Under the pieces are notes generated by a model, which saw nothing but the letters and a program-made list of their open reading frames with translations, made no database searches and was not told where the DNA came from. A stretch of DNA of 64,000 bases from Candidatus Saccharibacteria bacterium UBA5170 (GTDB taxonomy: Bacteria; Patescibacteriota; Saccharimonadia; Saccharimonadales; Saccharimonadaceae), in NCBI GenBank assembly GCA_002413425.1, contig DHWY01000003.1:24281-88280 (forward strand). Reading direction: 5' to 3'. The position numbers were made by a program, and so were the translations under genes. Below are positions 9,068-18,786 of the stretch, piece by piece (within the stretch, counting starts at the first letter, position 1; each line of letters opens with the position of its first letter).

Positions 9068-11524
9068 TTACTGGACGGTTGTGGTGAACGACATACCCTG
9101 GTAAGGGATTAAGTCATAGCCATCGATAGCTAATGAGAATTGTTCTGTATAAATACCGGCTGTATCGGGGGCTTTCCATGTGAAGTCAAACTCTCCAACT
9201 TGGCCAGGGTTTACGGATGGAGTTTGCATCCGAATTTGATTAGTCGTCCCCAGCCAATTTGGGTCACTAGGATTCGCAAAGCGCGACTGCCGATACCATG
9301 GGTTGTACATAAGGACGCGTGCTGCACCCCCGTGGAATACACCTGGGGTGTTTCCATCGGCGTACCATATAGTATTGGAATTATTTTTTATCATTAGTTT
9401 ACCTGTAGCAATCTGCCCTCGAGACATCACGCCAGGTGGGTTAATTGTTCCGACAACAGTTGTATAACTATAATTTTTAGGAGCGATAGTTATATCTTTT
9501 CCAACAAAAGGGCTGGAGAAATATACTCCGTCTAATGCGAACCGTAATTCAGTGAAAGAAACAGATGAATCATAAGATGCGACAAAGGGTATGTCAAATT
9601 CACCAATAGCACCAGGCGCTACAGAGATACCCGCAAGCTTAACTTGATTCTTTGTGCCTAGCCAAGCTGGATCTGTAGATTCTGCAAGGGGGTTATTCCT
9701 GTAGCCGGACATCATGAGGCGAACCGGACTTACTCCGACGGGGGTATTTCCATCGGAGTACCACGTGGCAGACCCGGTGTTTTTAAGCTGTATTTTAGCG
9801 ACGTAGCGCTGACCAGGTATCATCTGAGAGGGTATGTCCGTTGACGTTACTGAAAAGAGGTAAGCCTGAGATTCCGAAGTGATTGTGAGAGGAACGGATG
9901 GGGGGAGGGGGGTCGCGCCGTCGAGTACTAATCCAAAACTAGTTGTTTGTTGTCCTGGTGTACCTGGAGCACGAATGGAAAACTGGAAGTTTGCGGTGTC
10001 ACCGGGGTTGATAGGATTACCCTGTAGACCAATTTGATTGTTGGCAAGCCAAGTTGCAGAGTCATAAAAAGGAGAGGCACTATAGCTTGGATTGAGCGTA
10101 TAAAGTCGCATCGCTGCTGCGCCAGTCGGGTGATTATTCTCGGTGTACCAAACGACATTACCGGTATTTTTGATTTGATAGCTAACCGAAGTCGCAAGGT
10201 CGGTAGGTAGGGTTGCTGGCACTGGGGTTTGGCTTACCACTGAGTAGCTATAGTTTGGGGAGGGGGTGTTAACGCCCCAAGACATACCGATACTAGCGTA
10301 AAAATGAACACCGTCTAATACGGGCGCGAAACTCATCGCATAATTGTTAACTGCTTGCAAGGGTCCCCTGAGGGTCGCGGTAAAGGTTGCTATTTGACCA
10401 TTTGCGACACTTGATTGGTCCATTCTGATTTGATTTTTTGTTCCTAACCATGCAGGATCTGCGGTATTGGCAAAAGGTGAATCTGTATAACCAAGCATTC
10501 CTAGGCGTGTTGGATGTTCTCCGTTCGGTACGTTTCCGTCTGAATACCACGTCACCCCCGATTGGTTAACAAGTGAAACTTGAACGGAATAGACCTGGTT
10601 GGGAAGCAGGGTAGACGGTGGGTTTGTAGCCCCCGCAAACGCGTACCCTGGACCAATAGTGCTGCCAAACCAGTCTGTAAAGTATAGGAAGAAGTTACGA
10701 TTACCATAGGCCCCACAGCTATCACCTATTCCGTAGCCAGCATTTAGAGCTGACTGGTTTGGTTGGTATGGCGTGTAATTATATAATGCCTGAGTTGAGC
10801 GGTTGACAATATTTACGGTTGTACCGCCACATGAGGTATTAGGGTTATATTGGATGTAGTTATTGCCAAGTATATAGGGTGTATACCAGTTGGGGTTGTT
10901 GACAATAATAGCGTGGAACATAGTACCCGACCACGTCAACTGATTGGTTAGTCCGAAATATTGGCTATCGCAAGCTGCGGTGTCTGGACAGCCATAACCA
11001 GTAGCTGTTCTATACTGTGACGGTAACGGCCATGAGTCCGTAACGAGACCTTGTTCTTTTTGCAACAATACAATTAAGACTTGGGGGTTAATCTGATATT
11101 TTTGGGCAACGTTATAGATAATTTGAGCAGAGCCTAGGCCATTCTCTGTGTAGTCTTTTAGGCAAGGGTATGGAGGTGCGGGCCACCCGACCAGAGCGGC
11201 ATACTGTGCATGAGTAAGGTCCGGGCGACCGAAATCAGATGCGGGCTGTGTACCATTAGTATCGCATGATGGTACCTTGCTATTGAGGAAGGTCTGAATC
11301 TGACTGACATTCATCGAAGTATTGTTTGTAAATACACTATCGTCAATAATATGCCCGGCGTTAAACCCAACTACTGGACTAGCGTGGGTAGTATCAACCA
11401 CCATACTCGACATGACAAAGAGAGTTCCGAGGAATAAGGCTAAGTACAAAACGTAACGACTACCTCCCATTGCCGCTGAAGAGTGTTGGTGTTTTGTCGT
11501 AGTGTTTATTATAGTCTCGTTCAT
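9068..11524 (-). CDS. Membrane-anchored lytic-transglycosylase-like protein with four NBR1-type Ig repeats
   Basis: 818 residues. One N-terminal membrane segment or uncleaved signal (about 24-44), then a cysteine-containing domain (about 50-290) with IIYNVAQKYQINPQVLIVLLQKEQGL, which resembles the SLT/lysozyme-fold helix carrying the catalytic glutamate (here Glu157), followed by ATGYGCPDTAACDSQYFG. This module is known in actinobacterial and saccharibacterial secreted proteins. Four diverged repeats follow (about 293-418, 424-548, 553-682, 684-818), each with WY-x-(D/E)-x-N, a R(L/V) strand and (A/T)WL-(G/A)-x-x-NQ(I/V), like the NBR1 Ig-like domain. Probably remodels or binds cell wall or host-surface glycan. 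Co-directional with glycosyltransferases. Confidence 0.72.
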   Translation of the reverse strand: MNETIINTTTKHQHSSAAMGGSRYVLYLALFLGTLFVMSSMVVDTTHASPVVGFNAGHIIDDSVFTNNTSMNVSQIQTFLNSKVPSCDTNGTQPASDFGRPDLTHAQYAALVGWPAPPYPCLKDYTENGLGSAQIIYNVAQKYQINPQVLIVLLQKEQGLVTDSWPLPSQYRTATGYGCPDTAACDSQYFGLTNQLTWSGTMFHAIIVNNPNWYTPYILGNNYIQYNPNTSCGGTTVNIVNRSTQALYNYTPYQPNQSALNAGYGIGDSCGAYGNRNFFLYFTDWFGSTIGPGYAFAGATNPPSTLLPNQVYSVQVSLVNQSGVTWYSDGNVPNGEHPTRLGMLGYTDSPFANTADPAWLGTKNQIRMDQSSVANGQIATFTATLRGPLQAVNNYAMSFAPVLDGVHFYASIGMSWGVNTPSPNYSYSVVSQTPVPATLPTDLATSVSYQIKNTGNVVWYTENNHPTGAAAMRLYTLNPSYSASPFYDSATWLANNQIGLQGNPINPGDTANFQFSIRAPGTPGQQTTSFGLVLDGATPLPPSVPLTITSESQAYLFSVTSTDIPSQMIPGQRYVAKIQLKNTGSATWYSDGNTPVGVSPVRLMMSGYRNNPLAESTDPAWLGTKNQVKLAGISVAPGAIGEFDIPFVASYDSSVSFTELRFALDGVYFSSPFVGKDITIAPKNYSYTTVVGTINPPGVMSRGQIATGKLMIKNNSNTIWYADGNTPGVFHGGAARVLMYNPWYRQSRFANPSDPNWLGTTNQIRMQTPSVNPGQVGEFDFTWKAPDTAGIYTEQFSLAIDGYDLIPYQGMSFTTTVQ

Positions 11525-11530
11525 AATGGC

Positions 11531-12097
11531 TTACTGTAATGTTATGGTTTTAGTTGCAGATCCTGTGAGTGTGGAGCTGTCATAGGTAATAAGCGCTTGC
11601 CACGCTCCGGTGGACAATTCAGACGTTGGTACGTCAAAACCTTTGCAGGTTGAGGTGCTCGCAAGTGCTTGCGTATCAGCGGTTTTTATGACAGTAGGCT
11701 GTCCCGCGCGCGTGAGAGTAAGGGTACATGTCCCCGTATTTTCAACAGCGCTTATAAGTACTCTAATTTGCAGGGTTGAACCATTTTGATTTGCGGCTGT
11801 AACTGTCACTTGAACGTTTTTCTTTGTACTGCCAGTTATTGGTGTTGGGGCGGGCGGAGTATCGCTTGAGTTGGTTGAACCTGATTTAATCTGAGAGCCA
11901 GACTTCTGCTGTTCGGAAGTTGCAGGCCCATAATTAACTGAGCCATTGCCACTAGGCGAGTTTGTGGGTGATTTCCAGCCGAATAGGTTACCATTAAAAA
12001 CATACACATAAGTCAGGGCCCCTGCGACTAATAATACTGCTATGCTACTGGCAATAATTAGCTTTTTTGAAAATCTTTTTTTTGAATTAATAATCAT
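11531..12097 (-). CDS. Membrane-anchored hypothetical protein with extracytoplasmic Ser/Thr-rich linker
   Basis: 188 residues. Basic N terminus, one membrane segment (about 12-33, LIIASSIAVLLVAGALTYVYVF), a low-complexity Gly/Ser/Thr/Pro linker (about 40-90), then a small beta-rich domain with two cysteines (TCTLTL and STCKGF) that could form a disulfide. The architecture is that of a surface-exposed anchored domain. It starts from its own promoter (TTGACA-18-TATAAT) and its stop is 6 nt before the Ig-repeat protein, so the two are likely co-expressed. No family is recognised. Confidence 0.65.
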   Translation of the reverse strand: MIINSKKRFSKKLIIASSIAVLLVAGALTYVYVFNGNLFGWKSPTNSPSGNGSVNYGPATSEQQKSGSQIKSGSTNSSDTPPAPTPITGSTKKNVQVTVTAANQNGSTLQIRVLISAVENTGTCTLTLTRAGQPTVIKTADTQALASTSTCKGFDVPTSELSTGAWQALITYDSSTLTGSATKTITLQ

Positions 12098-12123
12098 GTT
12101 TGTTTTTACCTTAATTTACCTAA

Positions 12124-12153
12124 ATTATACAATAGGCATAGACACCATGTCAA
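12124..12153 (-). promoter_or_regulatory. Sigma-70-type promoter for the envelope-protein/glycosyltransferase operon
   Basis: On the minus strand TTGACA (12153-12148), an 18-nt spacer and TATAAT (12129-12124). The predicted leader of about 20 nt contains a TAAGGT Shine-Dalgarno-like site before the ATG at 12097. This should drive the leftward set running from 12097 down to 5277. Confidence 0.7.
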
Positions 12154-12216
12154 TATTTGAGTAGACACACCCTACGCTACAAGTGAAACGGATTTGTTAA
12201 ATAATTCAATACGTTA

Positions 12217-13617
12217 TTAATGAAGTCGCATAAGCATAAGCATAAGTATATATTGTGAAACTGCAATAGAAACAATAAGACCAATTGATAAATATCTTGA
12301 TTTTTTATATTTATCCAGAATATTATCTAGTAACATATAGAAGATTAATAATAAAATTACAGAAGGCACGTAGAGTGTGCGTACACCGGATGCGTACATT
12401 GTCGGAGACAAAGTTATCATAGCTATGCTCGCAATGACGGCACAATAAAGTAACCCCAACAAGTAACCCTTAGTCTTATTTCGGTATAGAATTGCTGGTG
12501 CAATTATGGTAGTAAATAGCGCTAACGTCCACGGCAAAAATATTAGTTGCGATAGACGACTGGGTAGCTGTGGCTTCCAGGTTGCATAAAAGTTACTCCA
12601 ATAACCTACCGCGATAAACCCCTTGGCTAAACTAAAAAAACAAACTAAAGTAAGCATAAATGTAATTACATAGTCAAGTTTATCCTTATTCTCCTTCTTG
12701 GCGAAAAGAGCAATAAGTAAACCCCAGGATCCCACGAGTAAGAATCCTGTGTGGTTTACAAAAGCATCTAGCAGCCACCTGTAGCCGTAGTTGACGTGCT
12801 GTATTAATGGTGTTGTGTAAAAATCCGGAAGCCAGCGAAGTGTTTCGGCCTTAAGGCGTACACCGTTTCCAGGCGCTAGCAAACTAACGAAAAGGAATAC
12901 GCAAAAAACTATACAAAAAATAATCATGTAGGTTGGGATTTTTTTTAAACCATGTTTGGAGGAAATAATAAATTTGTAAATGGTTAAAATAACCGATAAC
13001 ATCAGAAGCACAATCCCTATTTGCTCCTGCGAACTTGCTGCGACAATGGCGCCGAGAATACCTAAGATAGTTATAGTCCAGTGTGGCGCGCGGTTCCGAA
13101 CAAAATAGTACGCCACGGGATAGAACGCAACAAGCCCAAATGCCGTTATCCAAAAGTAATTCATTGATCCCGTTACCCATAATGTACCATCGAAAAATAC
13201 GTTCGTATCCATAAGCAGCGGAAGTGTCAGCGCCAGTCCTAGCATAATGTAATCCTTGCCAGAAGACTGTTTGTTGGCAAAAAGCTTATAGTATAGAAAA
13301 ATGGTGCCGCTCATTATTCCGTAAATAATCAACGACACTGCTTTCCAAAAGGCTAGTGGTATTTGGCTAAATACATAGACAAATGATTCGGAAAAGATCC
13401 TTCCGCTCCAATTATAATAACGGTAATTTAGCCAATCTAAAACTGATGCATAGGGGTGGATCTGTATTGGGAATACCGTATCATCTGATCCCACTATCCT
13501 TATGGATAGTTTTAACAATATAGCAAACAGAATTATTCCAAGTATATATATACATATAAGGGTGAGGTTGTGTCTATACTTTTTTATCCAAGAGTAAAAT
13601 ACAGAGTCTTTGAGCAT
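12217..13617 (-). CDS. Polytopic membrane protein, DUF6056-like
   Basis: 466 residues with about 11 predicted membrane segments. The first periplasmic loop has GSDDTVFP, RYYNWSGRI and the later WVTGSMNYFWI, which match the DUF6056/GT-C-like membrane protein pattern found in surface-glycan loci (often flanking O-antigen genes). The acidic pair in the first loop is the usual position of the catalytic Asp in GT-C enzymes, so a lipid-sugar-dependent glycosyltransferase role is possible but inferred. A TGA-TAATAT -10 box ends 9 nt before the ATG. Strongly AT-rich compared with the rml genes to its right. Confidence 0.65.
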   Translation of the reverse strand: MLKDSVFYSWIKKYRHNLTLICIYILGIILFAILLKLSIRIVGSDDTVFPIQIHPYASVLDWLNYRYYNWSGRIFSESFVYVFSQIPLAFWKAVSLIIYGIMSGTIFLYYKLFANKQSSGKDYIMLGLALTLPLLMDTNVFFDGTLWVTGSMNYFWITAFGLVAFYPVAYYFVRNRAPHWTITILGILGAIVAASSQEQIGIVLLMLSVILTIYKFIISSKHGLKKIPTYMIIFCIVFCVFLFVSLLAPGNGVRLKAETLRWLPDFYTTPLIQHVNYGYRWLLDAFVNHTGFLLVGSWGLLIALFAKKENKDKLDYVITFMLTLVCFFSLAKGFIAVGYWSNFYATWKPQLPSRLSQLIFLPWTLALFTTIIAPAILYRNKTKGYLLGLLYCAVIASIAMITLSPTMYASGVRTLYVPSVILLLIFYMLLDNILDKYKKSRYLSIGLIVSIAVSQYILMLMLMRLH

Positions 13618-13637
13618 ACTCGGTATATATTATCACG

Positions 13638-14492
13638 CTATAGTTTTATTAGATACTTACCGTAGCCTGATTTTATCAGAGGAGTCGCTTGCTCTGCCAT
13701 TTGTGCATTTGATATGAATCCCTCCCGAAACGCAACTTCTTCGGGACTGCCGATAATTAGGCCAGTACGAGTTTGGACGACGCGGATGTAGTCGGAGGCG
13801 TCGGTCATCGAGTCGATTGTGCCGGTGTCGAGCCAGACATCGCCGCGATCGAGCGTCGTGACGGTCAGTTTGCCGCGTTTCAAGTATTCTTCGTTGACGG
13901 AAGTAATCTCGAGTTCACCACGTTCGCTGGGCTGAACGTTTTTGGCAATTTCAACAACGTCATTGTCGTAAAAATACAGGCCGACGACCGCAAAGTCAGA
14001 CTTTGGTTGGCTCGGTTTTTCCTCGATGGAGATTGCCTGGTTGTTCTGGTCAAATTCAACCACTCCGTAGCGTTCGGGGTCGGAGACGCGGTAGGCAAAG
14101 ACCGTGCCACCGTTTGGATTAGTACAAGTTTTAAGTGACGTGCCTAGGTCCGAACCATGGAAAATGTTATCACCTAGTACCAGCGCGACGCTATCTCCGC
14201 CGATAAACTCCTCGCCGATAATAAAGGCTTGGGCCAGACCGTCTGGTGAGGGCTGAACGGCGTAGTGCAGGCTAATACCCCACTGCGACCCATCACCTAG
14301 CAGCCGTTGGAATTGCGACTGGTCCTCGGGCGTCGTGATAATCAGGATGTCTTTGATACCGGCCAGCATCAGGGTGGTGAGCGGGTAGTAAATCATCGGC
14401 TTGTCGTAAATTGGCATCAGCTGCTTGCTAATACCCTTGGTAATCGGCCATAGCCTCGATCCGGATCCGCCGGCTAGAATGATTCCCTTCAT
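13638..14492 (-). CDS. rmlA: Glucose-1-phosphate thymidylyltransferase
   Basis: First enzyme of dTDP-L-rhamnose synthesis: dTTP + glucose-1-phosphate to dTDP-glucose. 284 residues, the normal length of RmlA. The nucleotide-binding loop [28 protein letters not shown], the metal-binding [10 protein letters not shown] and [12 protein letters not shown] are all in place. A GAGGT Shine-Dalgarno lies 5 nt before the ATG, with a likely TATAAT about 40 nt upstream. It lies in the same direction as the RmlCD fusion and rmlB further right, separated from them by a regulator-like gene. GC content is visibly higher than in the genes to its left. Confidence 0.95.
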   Translation of the reverse strand: MKGIILAGGSGSRLWPITKGISKQLMPIYDKPMIYYPLTTLMLAGIKDILIITTPEDQSQFQRLLGDGSQWGISLHYAVQPSPDGLAQAFIIGEEFIGGDSVALVLGDNIFHGSDLGTSLKTCTNPNGGTVFAYRVSDPERYGVVEFDQNNQAISIEEKPSQPKSDFAVVGLYFYDNDVVEIAKNVQPSERGELEITSVNEEYLKRGKLTVTTLDRGDVWLDTGTIDSMTDASDYIRVVQTRTGLIIGSPEEVAFREGFISNAQMAEQATPLIKSGYGKYLIKL

Positions 14493-14574
14493 AGAGTACC
14501 TCGCATTAATTCTCTAAAGTGATATTGAACTTTCTACATTATATCATGACCCCAGACGAAGGTGTGTTGTGGGG

Positions 14575-15381
14575 CTAGCTATCGAAGGTATTCGGTAGCT
14601 GTAGGCGTTGTGGCGCCTCATTGTCGGTTAGATCGAATGATTCCTCGGGATTTTGCCATATATTTGGTGACGGCGAGTCGGTAAGGAGGTCGAGCGTCGT
14701 CGTGAATATTTTAAACTCGTTATACAGCTCCTTCGTAAAATTAACAATTCTTCGTTCGGTAGAGGGATTGCCAGCGATAAAGAGAACGTGGGGATAGAGC
14801 CCCGCGTTCTCTTTATCGGCAAAGTTCTCGTGTTGTCTGATGCGTTTGCGAACAAGCCAACTAAGAGTTAATGCCGGGATGAAGTCGACCAGAAATTCTG
14901 GGGCCGTCCTGTTTTTTGGAACAACGCGGAGGAGTGGCGTTGGTCGTATGAACTTGTTTCTGTCGATTTGATACTGGGTATAGTACAGGAACTCGCCTTC
15001 GTGGTGGCGACGCAAACTCAAGAGTATATATGACATCCGCAAACAGCTGTCTATCTGATCCTCGCTAAAGGATTTGTCTTTGTAGCGTTGCTTGAGCCCA
15101 CTCTGTTGAGTCAATTGAAGCGCCTCAAGCGTTCGGATGCCAGCGTTACCCAGACAATAGGTTGCTGGTCTCTGGCGGATACGGAATGAAGAATTGTATT
15201 GTTTGATAACGAAGTTTTGCTGTTCTAGTACGAAAAGTCTTTCATAGATTGTTGATCGATCTTTATGTAATAGTTCTGCGAGTATGTCTGTTGTGGTAAA
15301 CCGTAGTGCGTGTAGAAGAGTAAGAATTTTAATTTGATTCTGTGTAAGGTGCCATCTATATGTAGGGTTGTAGATTTTCAT
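14575..15381 (-). CDS. Winged-helix protein of replication-relaxation type
   Basis: 268 residues. The N-terminal 90 residues form a winged helix: LTQNQIKILTLLHALRF, TTTDILAELLHKDRSTIYERL (recognition helix) and a wing with PATYCLGNAGIRTLE, close to the Replic_Relax/MarR-like pattern common in Actinobacteria and Saccharibacteria, often plasmid- or transfer-linked. The C-terminal part is unassigned. Promoter region (15382-15440) is very AT-rich with overlapping TATACT/TATATT boxes. It splits the rhamnose genes, but a regulatory role for them is only a guess. Confidence 0.55.
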   Translation of the reverse strand: MKIYNPTYRWHLTQNQIKILTLLHALRFTTTDILAELLHKDRSTIYERLFVLEQQNFVIKQYNSSFRIRQRPATYCLGNAGIRTLEALQLTQQSGLKQRYKDKSFSEDQIDSCLRMSYILLSLRRHHEGEFLYYTQYQIDRNKFIRPTPLLRVVPKNRTAPEFLVDFIPALTLSWLVRKRIRQHENFADKENAGLYPHVLFIAGNPSTERRIVNFTKELYNEFKIFTTTLDLLTDSPSPNIWQNPEESFDLTDNEAPQRLQLPNTFDS

Positions 15382-15569
15382 GATGAAGTGAAGTGTCTGG
15401 CTGTGGTATTTTATCTCCTATAGTATATATAATATAAAGGAGAGTAAAAGACAATATTAACAGGGGTGTTTGTTCGTAAAAGACATGTTTTCCATAGTGG
15501 GGAAAGCGGCCTTAGAAAATATCGTCACTTTCGTCAAAAAAAGCGGACGGTATTTTGTACCAACGAGTA

Positions 15570-17008
15570 TTACTTTGTCGTCTGAAGGTATTCTTTCAGC
15601 GCCGTCTGCCAGTCACGGGGCATAAAGCCGGTGGCTTTTATCTTATCGAGATTCAGGGTGCTTTGTAAGGGGCGCGGCGCAATCCCGGTCTTGCCGGCGT
15701 AATAGTCGGCCGTCGTCACTCCTGTCACATCTCTCCTGTCGTGGCCGGTTAGTTCGTAGACGTCAGCGGCAATATCTGCCCAGCTGGCGCTGGCGCCGTC
15801 GCCAGTGAGGTTGTAGGTACCGTATTGTATATGGGAGGTGGTATTTGGTAGATGGCCAGAAACTAAGTGTTTAATACCCTTCGCCAGGTCACTTGTGAAG
15901 GTGAGGCGACCGATTTGGTCGTTGACGACACTGGGCTTGACGCCTTTCTCGGCCAGCGAGCGCATGGTGCGGACAAAGTTGTTGCCGTCGCCGATTACCC
16001 ACGAGCTGCGGACGATATAGCTGCGCTTGGAAGAAGTGATGACAAGATCACCGGCCGCTTTGGTTTGGCCGTAAACACCGAGAGGGCTGAACCGCTCGGT
16101 CTCGAGGTGATTGGCTATCGTGCCGTCAAAGACGTAATCACTGGAAATATGAACCAAGGTCACCCCATAGTTATTGGAAATGTGGGCCAGATTGGTCAGA
16201 GCGCTGGCATTGCTTTCCCAAGCGTCTTTGCGGCCCTCATCGGTCTCGGCTAAATCAACGGCCGTGTAGGCGGCGGCATTGAGGATTAAGCTGTATTGGC
16301 GCCAGTTGCGGGCAATGATAATCGCTGGGTCGCTAAGGTCAAAGGTATCGCGGTCGACGCATTCGGCGTCGGGAAATTCCAGCTGCAACGCCCGGCCGAG
16401 CTGGCCGTAAGCGCCAACGATGAGCGTCTTTTTGGGCTTCATTGGTATGACGTCGTCCAGGCTGGCGTGCAGTTTGTCTTTTTCGGATAACTCGGCCTGA
16501 TCGAGCGGAATTGGCCATTGGATGTTGGCGGTTTTGTCAGCTAGGTTCAGGAAAGTGTACTGTGATTGCGCCTCGGCGCTCCAGTGCTCGTTCACCAAAT
16601 AGGTGTAGGCGGTATTGTCTTCCAGGGCTTGGTAGGAGTTGCCGACGCCTCGAGGCACAAAGATGGCCTTTGACGGATCAAGCTCGGTTGTAAACACAGT
16701 CCCAAAGCTATCGCCCTCGCGCAGGTCAACCCAGGCGCCAAAGATTCGTCCGGTGGCGATAGAGATATATTTATCCCACGGCTCGGCGTGAATGCCCCGG
16801 GTGACGCCACGTTGTTCGTTAAAACTGATGTTGTTTTGAACCGGACCAAGGTCGGGCAGGCCGATAGAGGTCATTTTTTCATGTTGCCAGTTTTCTTTGA
16901 ACCAGCCACGGCTATCGCCGTGAACGGGCAAGTGATAGACGATCAGACCGGGGATTGGCGTGGTGTGGGAGGTGAGTTGTTTGCCAAATTCGATCGGTGA
17001 CTTACCCA

Positions 17009-17009
<1 letters not shown>
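15570..17009 (-). CDS. rmlCD: Bifunctional dTDP-4-dehydrorhamnose 3,5-epimerase / dTDP-4-dehydrorhamnose reductase (RmlC-RmlD fusion)
   Basis: 479 residues. Residues about 10-175 are RmlC: HGDSRGWFKENWQ, RGVTRGIHAEPWDKY (active-site His in GIHAEP), VDLREGDSFG, FVPRGVGNSYQ. From about 192 comes RmlD: IVGAYGQLGRALQ (NAD(P)H loop), LNAAAYTAVDLAE, HISSDYVFDG, YGQTKAAGD (catalytic Tyr-x-x-x-Lys), VRSSWVIG. It carries out the last two steps of dTDP-L-rhamnose synthesis in one chain. Fusions of this order occur in Actinobacteria such as bifidobacteria. The ATG shares one base with the rmlB stop (TAATG), so translation is coupled. Confidence 0.93.
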
Positions 17010-18587
<1,578 letters not shown>

Positions 18588-18630
18588 AGCCTTATTTAAC
18601 CATAAGTAGCCGAGGGCTGGGTATGTACCG

Positions 18631-18636
18631 TATAAT
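18631..18636 (+). promoter_or_regulatory. TATAAT -10 box of a leaderless promoter before the nucleotidyltransferase remnant and glmS
   Basis: A perfect TATAAT ends 6 nt before the ATG of the remnant at 18643. The next gene in this direction is glmS, 150 nt further on, so the promoter probably now serves glmS. The -35 region is not clear. Confidence 0.6.
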
Positions 18637-18642
18637 GGAACA

Positions 18643-18774
18643 ATGATTACAGTAGTTATCGCTGGCGGGTTTGGTACTCGTCTATGGCCACTATCAACTC
18701 CAGACGGTATATTGGTTGCCCGTAAGGACGTCAGTCATCGGACGGGCGAAGTGGCGAAACAACTACAAAAATAA
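18643..18774 (+). pseudogene. In-frame deletion remnant of a mannose-1-phosphate guanylyltransferase-like gene (43 codons)
   Basis: The 43-residue frame opens with MITVVIAGGFGTRLWPLST, the exact start and nucleotide-binding loop of GDP-mannose pyrophosphorylases, then jumps to DGILVARKDVSHRTGEVAKQ, which resembles the end of the catalytic domain of the same family (the segment around the conserved 'LLV..RDR..EVK' strand and helix). About 300 codons are missing between them while the frame is kept. The promoter with TATAAT 6 nt before the ATG and the stop 12 nt before glmS are intact. Read as an internal-deletion relic; a functional micro-protein cannot be excluded. Confidence 0.65.
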
Positions 18775-18786
18775 GGATATTATACT

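Noticed and set aside
13773..14138. 121-codon frame opposite rmlA
   Set aside because: Antisense to a complete RmlA; valine/aspartate-rich translation is typical of a shadow frame.
18700..18786. glmS ribozyme
   Set aside because: The 5' region is too short and lacks the conserved double-pseudoknot core sequence; it is filled by the nucleotidyltransferase relic.
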